Assembly (NCBI RefSeq): GCF_011602485.2
Contig: NZ_CP050022.2
Location: 1,322,001-1,386,000, forward strand
DNA: 64,000 bases
From: Bradyrhizobium sp. 1(2017)
GTDB taxonomy: Bacteria; Pseudomonadota; Alphaproteobacteria; Rhizobiales; Xanthobacteraceae
Reading direction: 5' to 3'
Part shown: positions 39,277-47,880 of the stretch, one piece after another
Numbering within the stretch: the stretch's first letter is position 1
How the letters are laid out: every line of letters starts with the position of its first letter
Notes under the pieces: model-generated
Databases searched by the model: none
Told to the model about the DNA's origin: nothing
The model's input: the letters and a program-made list of their open reading frames with translations, nothing else
Translations under genes and position numbers: made by a program

Positions 39277-40859
39277 GCCGCTGGAAACTGGAGCTCGAAC
39301 GCCGCGCCCTCGTCGGTCGGCGTGAGCCTGATCGAGCCGCCATGGCTCGCCATCACCGCGCGTGCAATCGCCAGCCCCATCCCCGTACCGCCCTGGTCGC
39401 GACGGGTGGTGAAGAAGGCGTCGAAGATCCGGTCGCGGTTGGGCGCCGAGATCGGCTCGCCGTCATTGGTCACCGTCAGCTGCAGGGTCGTGCGTTGGTC
39501 CACCGCCTCCAGCCTGATCGTCCTTGCCTTGTGCCGCATCGCGTTGTCGGCCAGATGCGACAGCACGATCAGCGCCTTCTCGCCGGACATGCCGACCGCC
39601 CGGTCGAGGCTGCCACTGGCCAGGATCTCGCTTTCCGGAAACCGGCTCCTGAGGTCGACGATGACGGGGGCGAGCTCCGTGCGCTCGTTCTGCGGCAGGC
39701 TCTCGGCGCGGGCGAGCTCGCGCAGCCGCTGCGCCATTGCCTCCAGCCGCTGGGTATCCGACAGGATGTTGGTGATGAAGGTGGTCTGCTCGGCCGGCGT
39801 CAGGCTGCCCGATTTACCCTGAAGTGAATCCTGCAGCAGCTCGGCCGCGCCCTTGATCGAGGTCAGCGGCGATTTCAGCTCGTGGGTGAGGTGCGCCGAG
39901 AACGTCGCGATATAGTCGGAGCGGCGCGCCAGCTGCTCGGCCATGCCGAGGAAGCTGTGCGAGAGCTGGGCGAATTCGCGCGTGCCGTAATGCCGCAGCG
40001 GCCGGAATGCCTCGCGGTCGCCGCGGCCGATTCTGGCGGCGCGGTCGATCAGCTCGCGCATCGGCAGCGTGATGGTGCGGGAGAACACGAGGCCGATCGC
40101 GATCGTACCCAGGATCACGGCGAGGCCGGCCAGCACGAACTTGCCGCGTTCCTGGTAGAGATGGTCAAAAATGTTGCTAGGCGTGCGCGTGGTGTAGATC
40201 ACCCCGGCGACGCGGTTGTTGACGATGACCGGCATCGCCGAGAACACGTGCACGCCGAGGCCGCGGCTGAAGGAGTAGATCGGCGGCGGCGGCTTGTCCG
40301 GCACGCGATTGCGCAAGGTCGCGCGGTATTGCCCGTGGAGGGCGTCCGCGACCTCCTCGATATGGGCCAGCGACTGCCCGACCTCCTGGCGCCCTGCGAT
40401 CACCACGCCCTGCGGATCGAGGATGCGGAAGCCCGCCAGCGTCACCTTCTGGGTCTCGCGGATGATCGGCGTCAGCCTGGCGCCGATCTCGACATAGGCC
40501 TGCTCCGCCGGCCGGACTGCTGCCTGCGCATCCGGCCGCCGCCGCAGCAGGTCGTTGGCGGTGAGATCAAGCGCCGGACGGATCGGGGTGACCTGGTCGC
40601 CGGGATCGGGCAAGACACCCGGCGGTACCTCGGCGCCGAGCGTGAGGCCGCCGTCGAGCCTTGCCGTGACCTCCTGGGCGTAGATCGTCGCGAGCACCCG
40701 GCTCTGCGCGATCAGCTCGGCCTGGGTCTGGCGGATGAGCTGGTTGTCATAGAGGCGGAAGAAGAACAGCCCCACCAGCGGCAGCACGCCGACGGTGGTC
40801 AGCACCGTGAAGATGACGAGGCCCAGCGACGGCCGCCATTTGTCTGGCGCCGCGCTCAT
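39273..40859 (-). CDS. Membrane sensor histidine kinase
   Basis: 528 residues from the ATG at 40859. Membrane helix 11-35, a periplasmic sensor region of about 200 residues, second helix ~241-260, a HAMP-like region, then the kinase core: phospho-acceptor His326 in HLTHELKSPLTS, N-box HLADNAMRH and the ATP-binding G-boxes (FFTTRRDQGGTGMGLAIARA). It phosphorylates the regulator encoded just upstream. The two genes overlap as ATGA, so the kinase ATG is inside the regulator stop. Signal unknown. Confidence 0.93.
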   Translation of the reverse strand: MSAAPDKWRPSLGLVIFTVLTTVGVLPLVGLFFFRLYDNQLIRQTQAELIAQSRVLATIYAQEVTARLDGGLTLGAEVPPGVLPDPGDQVTPIRPALDLTANDLLRRRPDAQAAVRPAEQAYVEIGARLTPIIRETQKVTLAGFRILDPQGVVIAGRQEVGQSLAHIEEVADALHGQYRATLRNRVPDKPPPPIYSFSRGLGVHVFSAMPVIVNNRVAGVIYTTRTPSNIFDHLYQERGKFVLAGLAVILGTIAIGLVFSRTITLPMRELIDRAARIGRGDREAFRPLRHYGTREFAQLSHSFLGMAEQLARRSDYIATFSAHLTHELKSPLTSIKGAAELLQDSLQGKSGSLTPAEQTTFITNILSDTQRLEAMAQRLRELARAESLPQNERTELAPVIVDLRSRFPESEILASGSLDRAVGMSGEKALIVLSHLADNAMRHKARTIRLEAVDQRTTLQLTVTNDGEPISAPNRDRIFDAFFTTRRDQGGTGMGLAIARAVMASHGGSIRLTPTDEGAAFELQFPAA

Positions 40860-41560
40860 GCCGCTGTCTCGCAGCGGCCGAGCTTGAAGCCGACGCCGTG
40901 GATGGTCTCGATGACGTTGTCGCAAGCCAGCGCAGCCAGCTTGGCGCGGATGTTACGGATGTGGCTGTCGATGGTGCGGTCGGAGACCTGGATGTTGAGC
41001 TGATAGGCCGCCCGCATCAGCTGCTCGCGATTGAACACCGAGGTCGGTCGGGTCAGGAACGCGCGCAAGATGCCGAACTCGATCGCGGTCAGTTTCAGCG
41101 GCGTGCCGGCGAAGGACGCCAGGTGCTGCTCTGGATCGATCAGGAGGCTGCCTTGCGTCAGCGTGGCCGGGCCGGCCTTGATCTCGCCGTTGCGTGGACC
41201 AAGCCTGCGCAGGATGACGTTGACCCGCGCGACCAGCTCGCGCGGGCTGAACGGTTTTGTCACGTAATCGTCGCCGCCGATCTCGAGGCCCAGGATGCGG
41301 TCGATCTCCTCGTCGCGCGCCGACAGGAACAGGATCGGCACGTCCGAGCCCTTGCGGATCTCGCGGCAGACGTCGAGGCCGTCGAACTCGGGCATGCCGA
41401 TGTCGAGCACGATCAGGTCGGGCTTGTCGGCGGCAAAGCGGGCGAGCGCCTCCTTGCCGTCGCGCGCCTCGATCACGTCCATGCCGGCCTTCCTGAGGGC
41501 GACGCGGATGACCTCGCGGATATGGCCTTCGTCGTCGACGATGAGAATGCGATGCGCCAA
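40856..41560 (-). CDS. OmpR-family response regulator
   Basis: 234 residues from a TTG at 41560 with GGAGAG close upstream. Receiver domain with Asp53 (VLDIGMPEFDG) and Lys in VTKPFSP; C-terminal OmpR/PhoB winged helix (LKLTAIEFGILRAFLTRPTSVFNREQLM, RTIDSHIRNIRAKL). The start lies inside the upstream DUF4173 gene, which ends 88 bp further on in another frame. The 3' end overlaps the kinase start. The OmpR-type domain binds direct repeats in promoters; targets unknown. Confidence 0.93.
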   Translation of the reverse strand: MAHRILIVDDEGHIREVIRVALRKAGMDVIEARDGKEALARFAADKPDLIVLDIGMPEFDGLDVCREIRKGSDVPILFLSARDEEIDRILGLEIGGDDYVTKPFSPRELVARVNVILRRLGPRNGEIKAGPATLTQGSLLIDPEQHLASFAGTPLKLTAIEFGILRAFLTRPTSVFNREQLMRAAYQLNIQVSDRTIDSHIRNIRAKLAALACDNVIETIHGVGFKLGRCETAA

Positions 41561-43077
41561 GAAACTCTCCGTGACCTCGTCAGCCCGCCGGCCTGAGCTT
41601 TCGCCTGGTTGTCCAGCCTGCGCTGGAGCCGCCAGTTGCGAAAGCTCCAGCTTCGCCACGCCAGGTCCTGACGCTGCTGTTCTACAAGGCGGTCGCGGCG
41701 GGGCACAAGGCAGCCCTCCCTGGCGGCGGGCCGCAGTGCAAGCGCCTTGTCGATGGCGGGCACCGCCTGTGGCCCGAGCGTCAGGAGATAGTCGATGTCG
41801 ATCTGCACGCCTTTCCCCGATACTTCCCGGCTGTGGGCGACATTGTAGTCGGCGATAAGGGCGTCGAAGTTCACGAGCGAGCAGCCATAGAGCGCGATCG
41901 TCAACGCGATCAAATTGGCGCCGATCAGCCATTGGTTGGACCTGTCGAGCACGATGCGCGCGACGATCAGGATCAGGCCGAGCGCCACCAGCCCCATCCA
42001 GATGAAGGCCGCGATGCGCCAATAGGTCAGCATGTAGATGTCGACATAGAGATCGAGCCGGCGGATGGACGAGGCAACCAGAAGCACGTTCTGTCCCACC
42101 CAGAGATAGACCAGCGGCCGGATCACCCTCGATTTTTCGGCCGGGCCGCCCGGACGCATCGCCACCAGCACGAAAGCGGCGGCGATCAGCGCGGTCGCGA
42201 TCAGCGGATAGGCGCCGCGATGGGCATAGGCGGCGTAGGTCAAATTGTCGGGCAGCGCCGCATGGCCCCAGAGATAAATCCCGTCGAGGATCGATTGCGC
42301 GGCGAACAGCAGGTTGAACAAGATCAGCGAGCGCAGGATGGTGGACGGGCCCAGGAGCTCGGCCGGGACGACCGGCGCCCGAGGCTCCGGTTCGGCGGCA
42401 TCGGTTGCGGCGGCAACAGCGGCCTTCTTGCTTTGCCACCGCACATGGATGAAGGGCCAGACCAGCGCCAGCATCGAGGTCCAGAACAGCACGCGCCAGA
42501 CACTGACATATTCCAGGACGAGCTTCGGATTGAGCAGGGACACCCATTGCTCGATCACCGGATTGGCCGCCGCGAACAGCGCGACGAACACCGTGCTCAG
42601 GATCATCGGCAGCAGCCAGAGCGCGATGCCACGGGTAAAGGCCGACCAGTTCAAGACCTGAAGCGCTTCGGGGAAGAACCGCAAGAAGCCGGACAGAACG
42701 AAGCTACGAAGTGCGCGTGCGCGATTCGCCAGCCCGGTCGTCTCCGGATTGGTCGCGAGCAGCAAGGCGATGAGCAGCGCCGCGATGAGGATCAGGAACG
42801 AGAGCATGTTGAGCTGTTCCACGACCGGTGCGAGGCCGAGCGCGACGAACGCGCCTCCGGTCGCGGCGCGCCGAAGATTGAGCGTTGCGTGGTTGGCCAG
42901 CAGCGAGGCGCAGGCGATTGCGGTCGCAAAGACCGCGAGCGAGAGCCCGATTCGTTGCCCGTAGAACAGCCAGTCGGCGAGGGCGGCGAGCAGCAGCGCC
43001 ATTGCGAGCTTGGCCGACAGCGCGGAAGGCCTGATCGGCTGAATGTTTGTCGTCGAGGTCGAAGCCAGGCTCGTCAT
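41473..43077 (-). CDS. DUF4173 polytopic membrane protein
   Basis: 534 residues from the ATG at 43077 (MTSLASTSTTNIQ). About ten or more hydrophobic helices, a charged loop near residue 215 (VRWQSKKAAVAAATDAAEPEP), and the family segment YVDIYMLTYWRIAAFIWMGLVALGL. The last ~30 residues (after RRLDNQAKAQAG) are translated from DNA that encodes the response regulator in another frame; the natural C-terminus of the family ends in an FRNWRLQRR-type stretch just before. DUF4173 proteins have no assigned function. Being first in the operon, it may feed a membrane signal to the two-component pair. Confidence 0.85.
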   Translation of the reverse strand: MTSLASTSTTNIQPIRPSALSAKLAMALLLAALADWLFYGQRIGLSLAVFATAIACASLLANHATLNLRRAATGGAFVALGLAPVVEQLNMLSFLILIAALLIALLLATNPETTGLANRARALRSFVLSGFLRFFPEALQVLNWSAFTRGIALWLLPMILSTVFVALFAAANPVIEQWVSLLNPKLVLEYVSVWRVLFWTSMLALVWPFIHVRWQSKKAAVAAATDAAEPEPRAPVVPAELLGPSTILRSLILFNLLFAAQSILDGIYLWGHAALPDNLTYAAYAHRGAYPLIATALIAAAFVLVAMRPGGPAEKSRVIRPLVYLWVGQNVLLVASSIRRLDLYVDIYMLTYWRIAAFIWMGLVALGLILIVARIVLDRSNQWLIGANLIALTIALYGCSLVNFDALIADYNVAHSREVSGKGVQIDIDYLLTLGPQAVPAIDKALALRPAAREGCLVPRRDRLVEQQRQDLAWRSWSFRNWRLQRRLDNQAKAQAGGLTRSRRVSWRIAFSSSTTKAISARSSASPSGRPAWT

Positions 43078-43265
43078 GTCCAGAAGATTCTCCGTGAAGG
43101 GTGGCATCACGAATTCTGAACGGCGCTTGTGCAGAAGGCGGGATCGTCGCCTGCACGGTTTCAGGAGTTTCTTGCAGTTTTCGTGCAGGCGCGCTTTTGC
43201 CTCTCGCGCAGCGCCAACCGCTTTGATAGGTGCGAAGCATTCGCCCCAATCGTGTGTGACGCATC

Positions 43266-44642
43266 ATGCAATTCCTCAAGCGCTTCGGTCTCATCCTGCT
43301 CTGGGTCGCCGCACCGCTCGCCGCATTCGCGGCCGCGAACAAGAATGATCCTTATCTGCTCGTGCTGCGTGGCGCCGGAAACATCGTGCTTGTCGTCGCA
43401 AGCGTCCTGATCGTCATCGTCCTGCTTCGCCGCGGGCGCTGGCGCAGTACGGCGGGCAAGCTCCTCGTCATGCTCTGGTGCCTGCCGCCGCTGTTGATGT
43501 CGGCGGCGCATGTGAGGTTCGAGCTGCGCAAGCACGATGTCCTCGCCGCGAGCCCCGCCGAGGCGCGGCAGCTCGGACCTCACTTCATGGTAGGCTATTC
43601 CTCGTTTCCGGAGATCGCGCGCCTTGCCGAGCAGGGATTGATCGGCGGCGTCTACGTCACCCGGCACAACATCCGGGGACGGACGGTCGAGGCGCTGCGT
43701 GCCGAGATCGCGGCGCTCCAGGACAAGCGACGGGCGGCCGGCCTGCCACCGCTGGTCGTCGCCGCGGACCAGGAGGGCGGTATCGTCGGCCATCTCGCGC
43801 CGCCGCTGACCAAGGTGCCGGCGCTGGCGACGCTCGCCGGGCTCGCGCCGGACCACCAGCAGGAGAAAGCCGAAGAGTTCGGCCGCATTCACGGGCGCGA
43901 GCTCGCAGGGCTCGGCGTCAATCTCAATCTCGCGCCGGTGCTCGACCTCAAGCCGCCGCCGAGGCGCAACCGCCTCGATTTCCACACCCTGATCGGGCAA
44001 CGCGCGATCGCGACCGATCCCGCAGTCGTCAGCACGATCGCGAGCGCCTATGTGCGCGGGCTGGAGGAATCCGGTGTGGGTGCCACGCTGAAGCATTTTC
44101 CCGGCATCGGCCGCGTGCACGACGACACGCATCATTTCAGCGCCAACCTCGATACGCCGGTGACGGAGCTGGAAGCAACGGACTGGCTTCCGTTCCGGCA
44201 GGTGCTGTCGCATTCGCGCAGCGCCCTCATGGTCGGTCATGTCACGCTGACCGCCGTCGATCCCGATCGCGCCGTTTCGCATTCGAAGCGCGTCGTCCAA
44301 GGGATCCTTCGTGACACGTGGAGCTATCAGGGCGTGGTGATGACCGACGATCTCGTCATGGGCGCGATCTACCAGAACGACGTCTGCAAGGCCGTGGTCG
44401 AGGCGATCAATGCCGGCGTCGATTTGCTGCTGGTCGCCTATGACGGCGTGCAGTTCTACCGCGTCTTCGCCTGCGCCCTGGACGGATCGCGGCGGGGCAA
44501 GCTCGACGCGGCGATGCTGCGCGCGAGCGAGGCGCGGCTCGAAAGAGGTTTTCCGGGCGCGCAGACGCGCGCCGTCTCACTCAGCCGACGTCCGCTTGAG
44601 ACGACGCGGACCGCCCCGCGCGCGCCGGCGAAGGGCGGTTGA
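43266..44642 (+). CDS. Glycoside hydrolase family 3 (beta-N-acetylhexosaminidase-like), membrane-anchored
   Basis: 458 residues. Two N-terminal hydrophobic helices (FGLILLWVAAPLAAFAA; NIVLVVASVLIVIVLL) and a third at ~72-85 precede a GH3 barrel: ADQEGGIVGHL, GRIHGRELAGLGVNLNLAPVLD, GVGATLKHFPGIGRVHDDTHH and the nucleophile motif VVMTDDLVMGAI. This is NagZ-like, which cleaves N-acetylglucosamine from anhydromuropeptides in cell-wall recycling. NagZ itself is cytoplasmic and shorter; here the helices suggest membrane anchoring, so a role at the envelope is more likely. Divergent from the DUF4173 operon. Confidence 0.85.
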   Translation: MQFLKRFGLILLWVAAPLAAFAAANKNDPYLLVLRGAGNIVLVVASVLIVIVLLRRGRWRSTAGKLLVMLWCLPPLLMSAAHVRFELRKHDVLAASPAEARQLGPHFMVGYSSFPEIARLAEQGLIGGVYVTRHNIRGRTVEALRAEIAALQDKRRAAGLPPLVVAADQEGGIVGHLAPPLTKVPALATLAGLAPDHQQEKAEEFGRIHGRELAGLGVNLNLAPVLDLKPPPRRNRLDFHTLIGQRAIATDPAVVSTIASAYVRGLEESGVGATLKHFPGIGRVHDDTHHFSANLDTPVTELEATDWLPFRQVLSHSRSALMVGHVTLTAVDPDRAVSHSKRVVQGILRDTWSYQGVVMTDDLVMGAIYQNDVCKAVVEAINAGVDLLLVAYDGVQFYRVFACALDGSRRGKLDAAMLRASEARLERGFPGAQTRAVSLSRRPLETTRTAPRAPAKGG

Positions 44643-44931
44643 ACGTGGTGCGTCACTGTTCGGCCTGCTCCAGCGCCGCGCGCATCAGCGCGAGCATTCG
44701 TTGATACGCTCGACCTGGTTTCTCGGTCTCGATCGTTCTGCGAAGGCGCAAGAATGCATCCGCGCCAGGCAGCCGACGACCGTTCGTTCCTAAGGCGTCT
44801 CAAGATTGAATCCGTGGTTGGACTCACGTCTACCAAGCAGCGCGCTGGCTTTCCACGAAGGCTAAGCGCGGGCATCGATACGAAAGGCGAAATTTGGCCA
44901 GCCTCCGCCAACAGCTTCGCTGCGCCGGCCG
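44643..44931. other. Intergenic region after the GH3 gene
   Basis: About 290 bp. A minus-strand frame (44652-44800) reads RTIETEKPGRAYQRMLALMRAALEQAEQ but has no usable start codon at the expected place, so it is not called. No RNA or repeat was recognised. Confidence 0.35.
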
Positions 44932-45540
44932 TTACGTCGCGCGGGCGGCCAGCCCATCCAGCATCGCGCGCACGAGGCCTGCGATCTCCTTGCGCAGCTC
45001 CGGCAGCGGCACGGCGACCAGCTTCTGTTCCAACCCCAGCGCCACCATGCCATGGACCGCCGAGAACAGGCTGCGCGCGGTGATGCTCAGCTCCTCCGGG
45101 CTGCGCTTTGGCAGCAGCGCGGCCAGCGGCTGATAGATGTGGCGGAAGAGCTGCATCTGGTCGTCGATCGACCAGTCGGGGACGATCTTGTCGGCCTCCA
45201 TGCGGTGCTCGAACAGCGCGCGCCAGAGCTGGAGATTCTCGGCAGCGAAATCGCAATAGGCGATTGCGATGCGGACCAGAGCTTCCCGCGGCGATGGCTC
45301 GCCCGCGCTTTCGGCGGTGCTGAGTGCCTCGTCGAGCCGAAGCAGCGTGCGCGAGCCGACGCGCAGGATCAGCTCGTCCACGTCGGCGACGAGATTATAG
45401 ACCGCGCCATTGGCACAGCCGATCTCGCGGGCAAGATCGCGGGTCTTCAGGCCCGCCAATCCCCGTTCAGCGATCATCCGTTCCGCCGCCAGAATTAGGT
45501 CAGACCGCAATTTCTTACGTCTTTCCAGCGCTTTAGACAT
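44932..45540 (-). CDS. TetR-family transcriptional regulator
   Basis: 202 residues from the ATG at 45540. The N-terminal helix-turn-helix (RKKLRSDLILAAERMIAERGLAGLKTRDLAREIGCANGAVYNLVADVDELI) is the TetR DNA-binding domain; the remainder is the ligand-binding helical domain (TetR_C_33-like). It is divergent from pspA, and the shared 101-bp region has three copies of one palindrome (TGAGCA-N-TGCTCA). It therefore probably represses the pspA-yiaA/B unit and itself. Ligand unknown. Confidence 0.92.
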   Translation of the reverse strand: MSKALERRKKLRSDLILAAERMIAERGLAGLKTRDLAREIGCANGAVYNLVADVDELILRVGSRTLLRLDEALSTAESAGEPSPREALVRIAIAYCDFAAENLQLWRALFEHRMEADKIVPDWSIDDQMQLFRHIYQPLAALLPKRSPEELSITARSLFSAVHGMVALGLEQKLVAVPLPELRKEIAGLVRAMLDGLAARAT

Positions 45541-45555
45541 TCTTAACCATTCTCG

Positions 45556-45568
45556 TGAGCGTTGTTCA
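45556..45568. promoter_or_regulatory. Degenerate TetR operator, copy 1
   Basis: TGAGCG-T-TGTTCA (45556-45568), a variant with two changes from the TGAGCA-A-TGCTCA palindrome found twice more in this region. It lies 16 bases upstream of the TetR start codon. Confidence 0.5.
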
Positions 45569-45572
45569 AAAA

Positions 45573-45597
45573 ATATCTTGAGCAATGCTCAAGATAT
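45573..45597. promoter_or_regulatory. TetR operator, copy 2 (long perfect palindrome)
   Basis: A 12-bp perfect inverted repeat around a single central A: ATATCTTGAGCA (45573-45584), A, TGCTCAAGATAT (45586-45597). It contains the TGAGCA-A-TGCTCA core and is the best candidate operator for the adjacent TetR protein. Confidence 0.75.
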
Positions 45598-45612
45598 GCT
45601 ACAAAGCACCTG

Positions 45613-45625
45613 TGAGCAATGCTCA
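45613..45625. promoter_or_regulatory. TetR operator, copy 3
   Basis: TGAGCA-A-TGCTCA (45613-45625), identical to the core of copy 2 and just upstream of the pspA ribosome site (AGGGAG). Occupation here would block pspA expression. Confidence 0.7.
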
Positions 45626-45641
45626 TAACAGGGAGCAACCA

Positions 45642-46337
45642 ATGTTCAAGACCGTCGTGACCCTTTTCCGCGGCAGCGTGGCCGCCGCGGGCGAGGAACT
45701 GGAAGACCGGACCGCCCTTCTGATCCTCGACCAGCAGATGCGCGATGCGGCTGCGGCCGTCGAGCGCAGCAAGCGCACGCTGGCGCTGGCGATCGCCCAG
45801 GACCAGCAAGAAGGCCGCAAGCTGGAAACGACCAATGCGCGCATCGCCGATCTCGAGACCCGTGCCGTCGCGGCACTCGACGGCGGCCGCGAGGACCTCG
45901 CCAAGGACGCCGCCGAAGCCATCGCCGCCCTTGAGGCCGATCGCGATGCGGCGATGACGGCGCGCGCGCTGTTCGCGACCGAGATCGCCCGGCTGAAGCG
46001 CCACGTCGCCACCGCGCAGGTCCGCATCACCGAGCTCGACCGTGGCCGCCGGATCGCCCGTGCCTCGGAGGCGGTGCGCTCGCTTCGCCGCAGCGGCATC
46101 GAGGCGGCACGTCCCTACGAATCCACATTGCCGGAGGCGGAGGGCACCCTGAGGCGTCTGCGCGAGCGGCAGATGGAGGCTCAGGCCGCCGACGAGGCCC
46201 TGGTCGAGCTCGACGCGGCCACCGGTCCGCTCGCCACCGCCGAGAGATTGGCCGAACAGGGCTTCGGCCCCCGGCTCAAGACGACCGCAGACGACGTGCT
46301 GGCGCGGTTGAAGTCCAAGCGAATGCCGGCAGCCTGA
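45642..46337 (+). CDS. pspA: PspA/IM30-family envelope-stress protein
   Basis: 231 residues, almost entirely alpha-helical coiled coil (MFKTVVTLFRGSVAAAGEELEDRTALLILDQQMRDAAAAVERSKRTLALAIAQ), the PspA/IM30/Vipp1 fold related to ESCRT-III. PspA binds stressed inner membrane and helps to keep it sealed. GGGAG lies about 7 bases before the ATG at 45642. The frame opens earlier at 45585, inside the operator region. It is followed 52 bp later by a YiaA/YiaB gene, an association typical of alphaproteobacteria, and is under TetR control here instead of sigma-54/PspF. Confidence 0.9.
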   Translation: MFKTVVTLFRGSVAAAGEELEDRTALLILDQQMRDAAAAVERSKRTLALAIAQDQQEGRKLETTNARIADLETRAVAALDGGREDLAKDAAEAIAALEADRDAAMTARALFATEIARLKRHVATAQVRITELDRGRRIARASEAVRSLRRSGIEAARPYESTLPEAEGTLRRLRERQMEAQAADEALVELDAATGPLATAERLAEQGFGPRLKTTADDVLARLKSKRMPAA

Positions 46338-46389
46338 TCTCAATCGCGATTTCGACCCCAATCATCATTTGAACCATTAGGAGACCATC

Positions 46390-46665
46390 ATGAACCAGAA
46401 CGGCCAGCCCCACAGCAGCGCCTGGGTGAGCTTCACTTACGCGTCCTTCGCGGCCTCCGCCTTCCTTGTCGCCATCGGCATCTTCTTCCTGCCGATCGAC
46501 CTCTGGATGAAGGGCTATCTCACCATGGGCATCGTCATGCTGATCCAGACCTGCATCACGCTGACCAAGACCGTGCGCGACAATCACGAGAGCAGCCGCC
46601 TCGTGAACCGCATCGAGGATGCCAAGGCCGAGCGGTTGCTGATGGAGGTTTCCAAGGCGGCCTGA
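46390..46665 (+). CDS. YiaA/YiaB-family inner-membrane protein
   Basis: 91 residues with two membrane helices (WVSFTYASFAASAFLVAIGIFFL; GYLTMGIVMLIQTCITLTKTV) separated by PIDLWMK, which is the YiaA/YiaB domain, and a C-terminal basic tail. Likely cotranscribed with pspA. In other bacteria YiaA/B proteins are tied to envelope stress by position only; the mechanism is unknown. AGGAG lies just upstream of the ATG. Confidence 0.88.
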   Translation: MNQNGQPHSSAWVSFTYASFAASAFLVAIGIFFLPIDLWMKGYLTMGIVMLIQTCITLTKTVRDNHESSRLVNRIEDAKAERLLMEVSKAA

Positions 46666-46854
46666 GCAGAGCCTCAGGGAAGCTGCATGAAATTTCGGGC
46701 AGCGGATGCCGGAGCATCCGCTGCCCCACCGCATCTCCATCATTTGCCGTGATTGCCGCAACATATCCTTTACCCTCTCGCCGCCAGAAGAAATCGTCCT
46801 CATCGCTCATTAATCGCCGCGCGCGACAACCGGCGCGATCACGGGCGGGCTTGC

Positions 46855-47880
46855 ATGGCAGATCCTGAGAGCGAACCAAGCTGGCGACGTCTGCGTGGGG
46901 CCGCCGGACGGCTGTGCGGCCATGCGGCGTTCTGGTTCCAGGCCCTTGCACAGCCGACCATCGATCTCAGCCTGCGTACCCATCCCGGTCACATGACCCG
47001 GATCATCGAAAGTCCGGGCCTGTCGCTGCCGCGGGACGAACTCGACCGGCTGATCGCGCAGCTGCGGATGGTCGCAGCCAAGACGCTTCCCGCCGACGAG
47101 CTGACCTACGGCATCTTCTCCGGCGAGCGCGAGCGGCTATCCCGTGCCATCGTCACGCTGATCTCCGAAGAGAGCACGGGACACCCGGTCGCCTTCAACG
47201 CGTTGTCGGTGATGCGGGTCGAACTCGACGGCGCGTCCGTCGACGTCACCCATCTCGGCCTCGTGACGGTCGATCCCGACGCGCGCGGGCAGGGGCTGTC
47301 CTGGGTGCTCTACGGCCTGACCACGCTCGTGCTGTTTCTGCGCGACGGCCTGCGCCCGCGCTGGATCTCGAACGTCACCCAGGTGCCGTCGGTGGTCGGC
47401 ATGGTCAGCGAGACCTTTTCCGAGGTTTATCCGTCGCCGCGTCCCGGAGCGCGGCAGAGCTTCGCCCATCTCCAGCTCGCACGTGGCATCATGCGGCAGC
47501 ACCGCGGGGTGTTCGGCGTGGGCGACGGCGCCGGCTTCGATGAGAGCCGTTTCGTGATCACGGATGCCTATACCGGTGGCTCCGATGCGCTGAAGAAGAC
47601 GCTTGCGGACCCCCCGAAGCATCGCGATCCCCTCTATGCCGAGTTTTGCGCACGCGAGCTCGACTATGAGCGCGGCGACGACGTCCTCCAGATCGGATGC
47701 ATCGACCTCGTGGCCGCGCGGGCCTATCTGTTCGAGCAGGTCCCCCACCGCTCACTTCCCAGGCTCCTGGTCGCATCCCTGATCCTCGGATTGCAACGGC
47801 TGGTGCTGCCGGTCATTCACTGGCTCGACGACAGCAGGGCGTTCGGCGCGCTGCGGCCGCGGCAGGAGCGCATCCGATGA
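46855..47880 (+). CDS. GNAT-like uncharacterised protein
   Basis: 341 residues. The middle part contains a possible acetyl-CoA-binding element (LVTVDPDARGQGLSWVLYGLTTLVLFLRDG, R-G-Q-G-L) preceded by MRVELDGASVDVTHLGLV, which fits a GNAT N-acetyltransferase core; the rest shows no known domain. A hydrophobic stretch near the C-terminus (LLVASLILGLQRLVLPVIHWL) may attach it to the membrane. Its stop codon overlaps the next gene's ATG (ATGA), so the two are translationally coupled. No strong ribosome site precedes the start. Function unknown. Confidence 0.65.
   Translation: MADPESEPSWRRLRGAAGRLCGHAAFWFQALAQPTIDLSLRTHPGHMTRIIESPGLSLPRDELDRLIAQLRMVAAKTLPADELTYGIFSGERERLSRAIVTLISEESTGHPVAFNALSVMRVELDGASVDVTHLGLVTVDPDARGQGLSWVLYGLTTLVLFLRDGLRPRWISNVTQVPSVVGMVSETFSEVYPSPRPGARQSFAHLQLARGIMRQHRGVFGVGDGAGFDESRFVITDAYTGGSDALKKTLADPPKHRDPLYAEFCARELDYERGDDVLQIGCIDLVAARAYLFEQVPHRSLPRLLVASLILGLQRLVLPVIHWLDDSRAFGALRPRQERIR

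Noticed and set aside
44652..44800. Minus-strand frame ending RMLALMRAALEQAEQ
   Set aside because: It looks protein-like but has no ATG, GTG or TTG at a sensible start and no ribosome site; may be debris. Not called.
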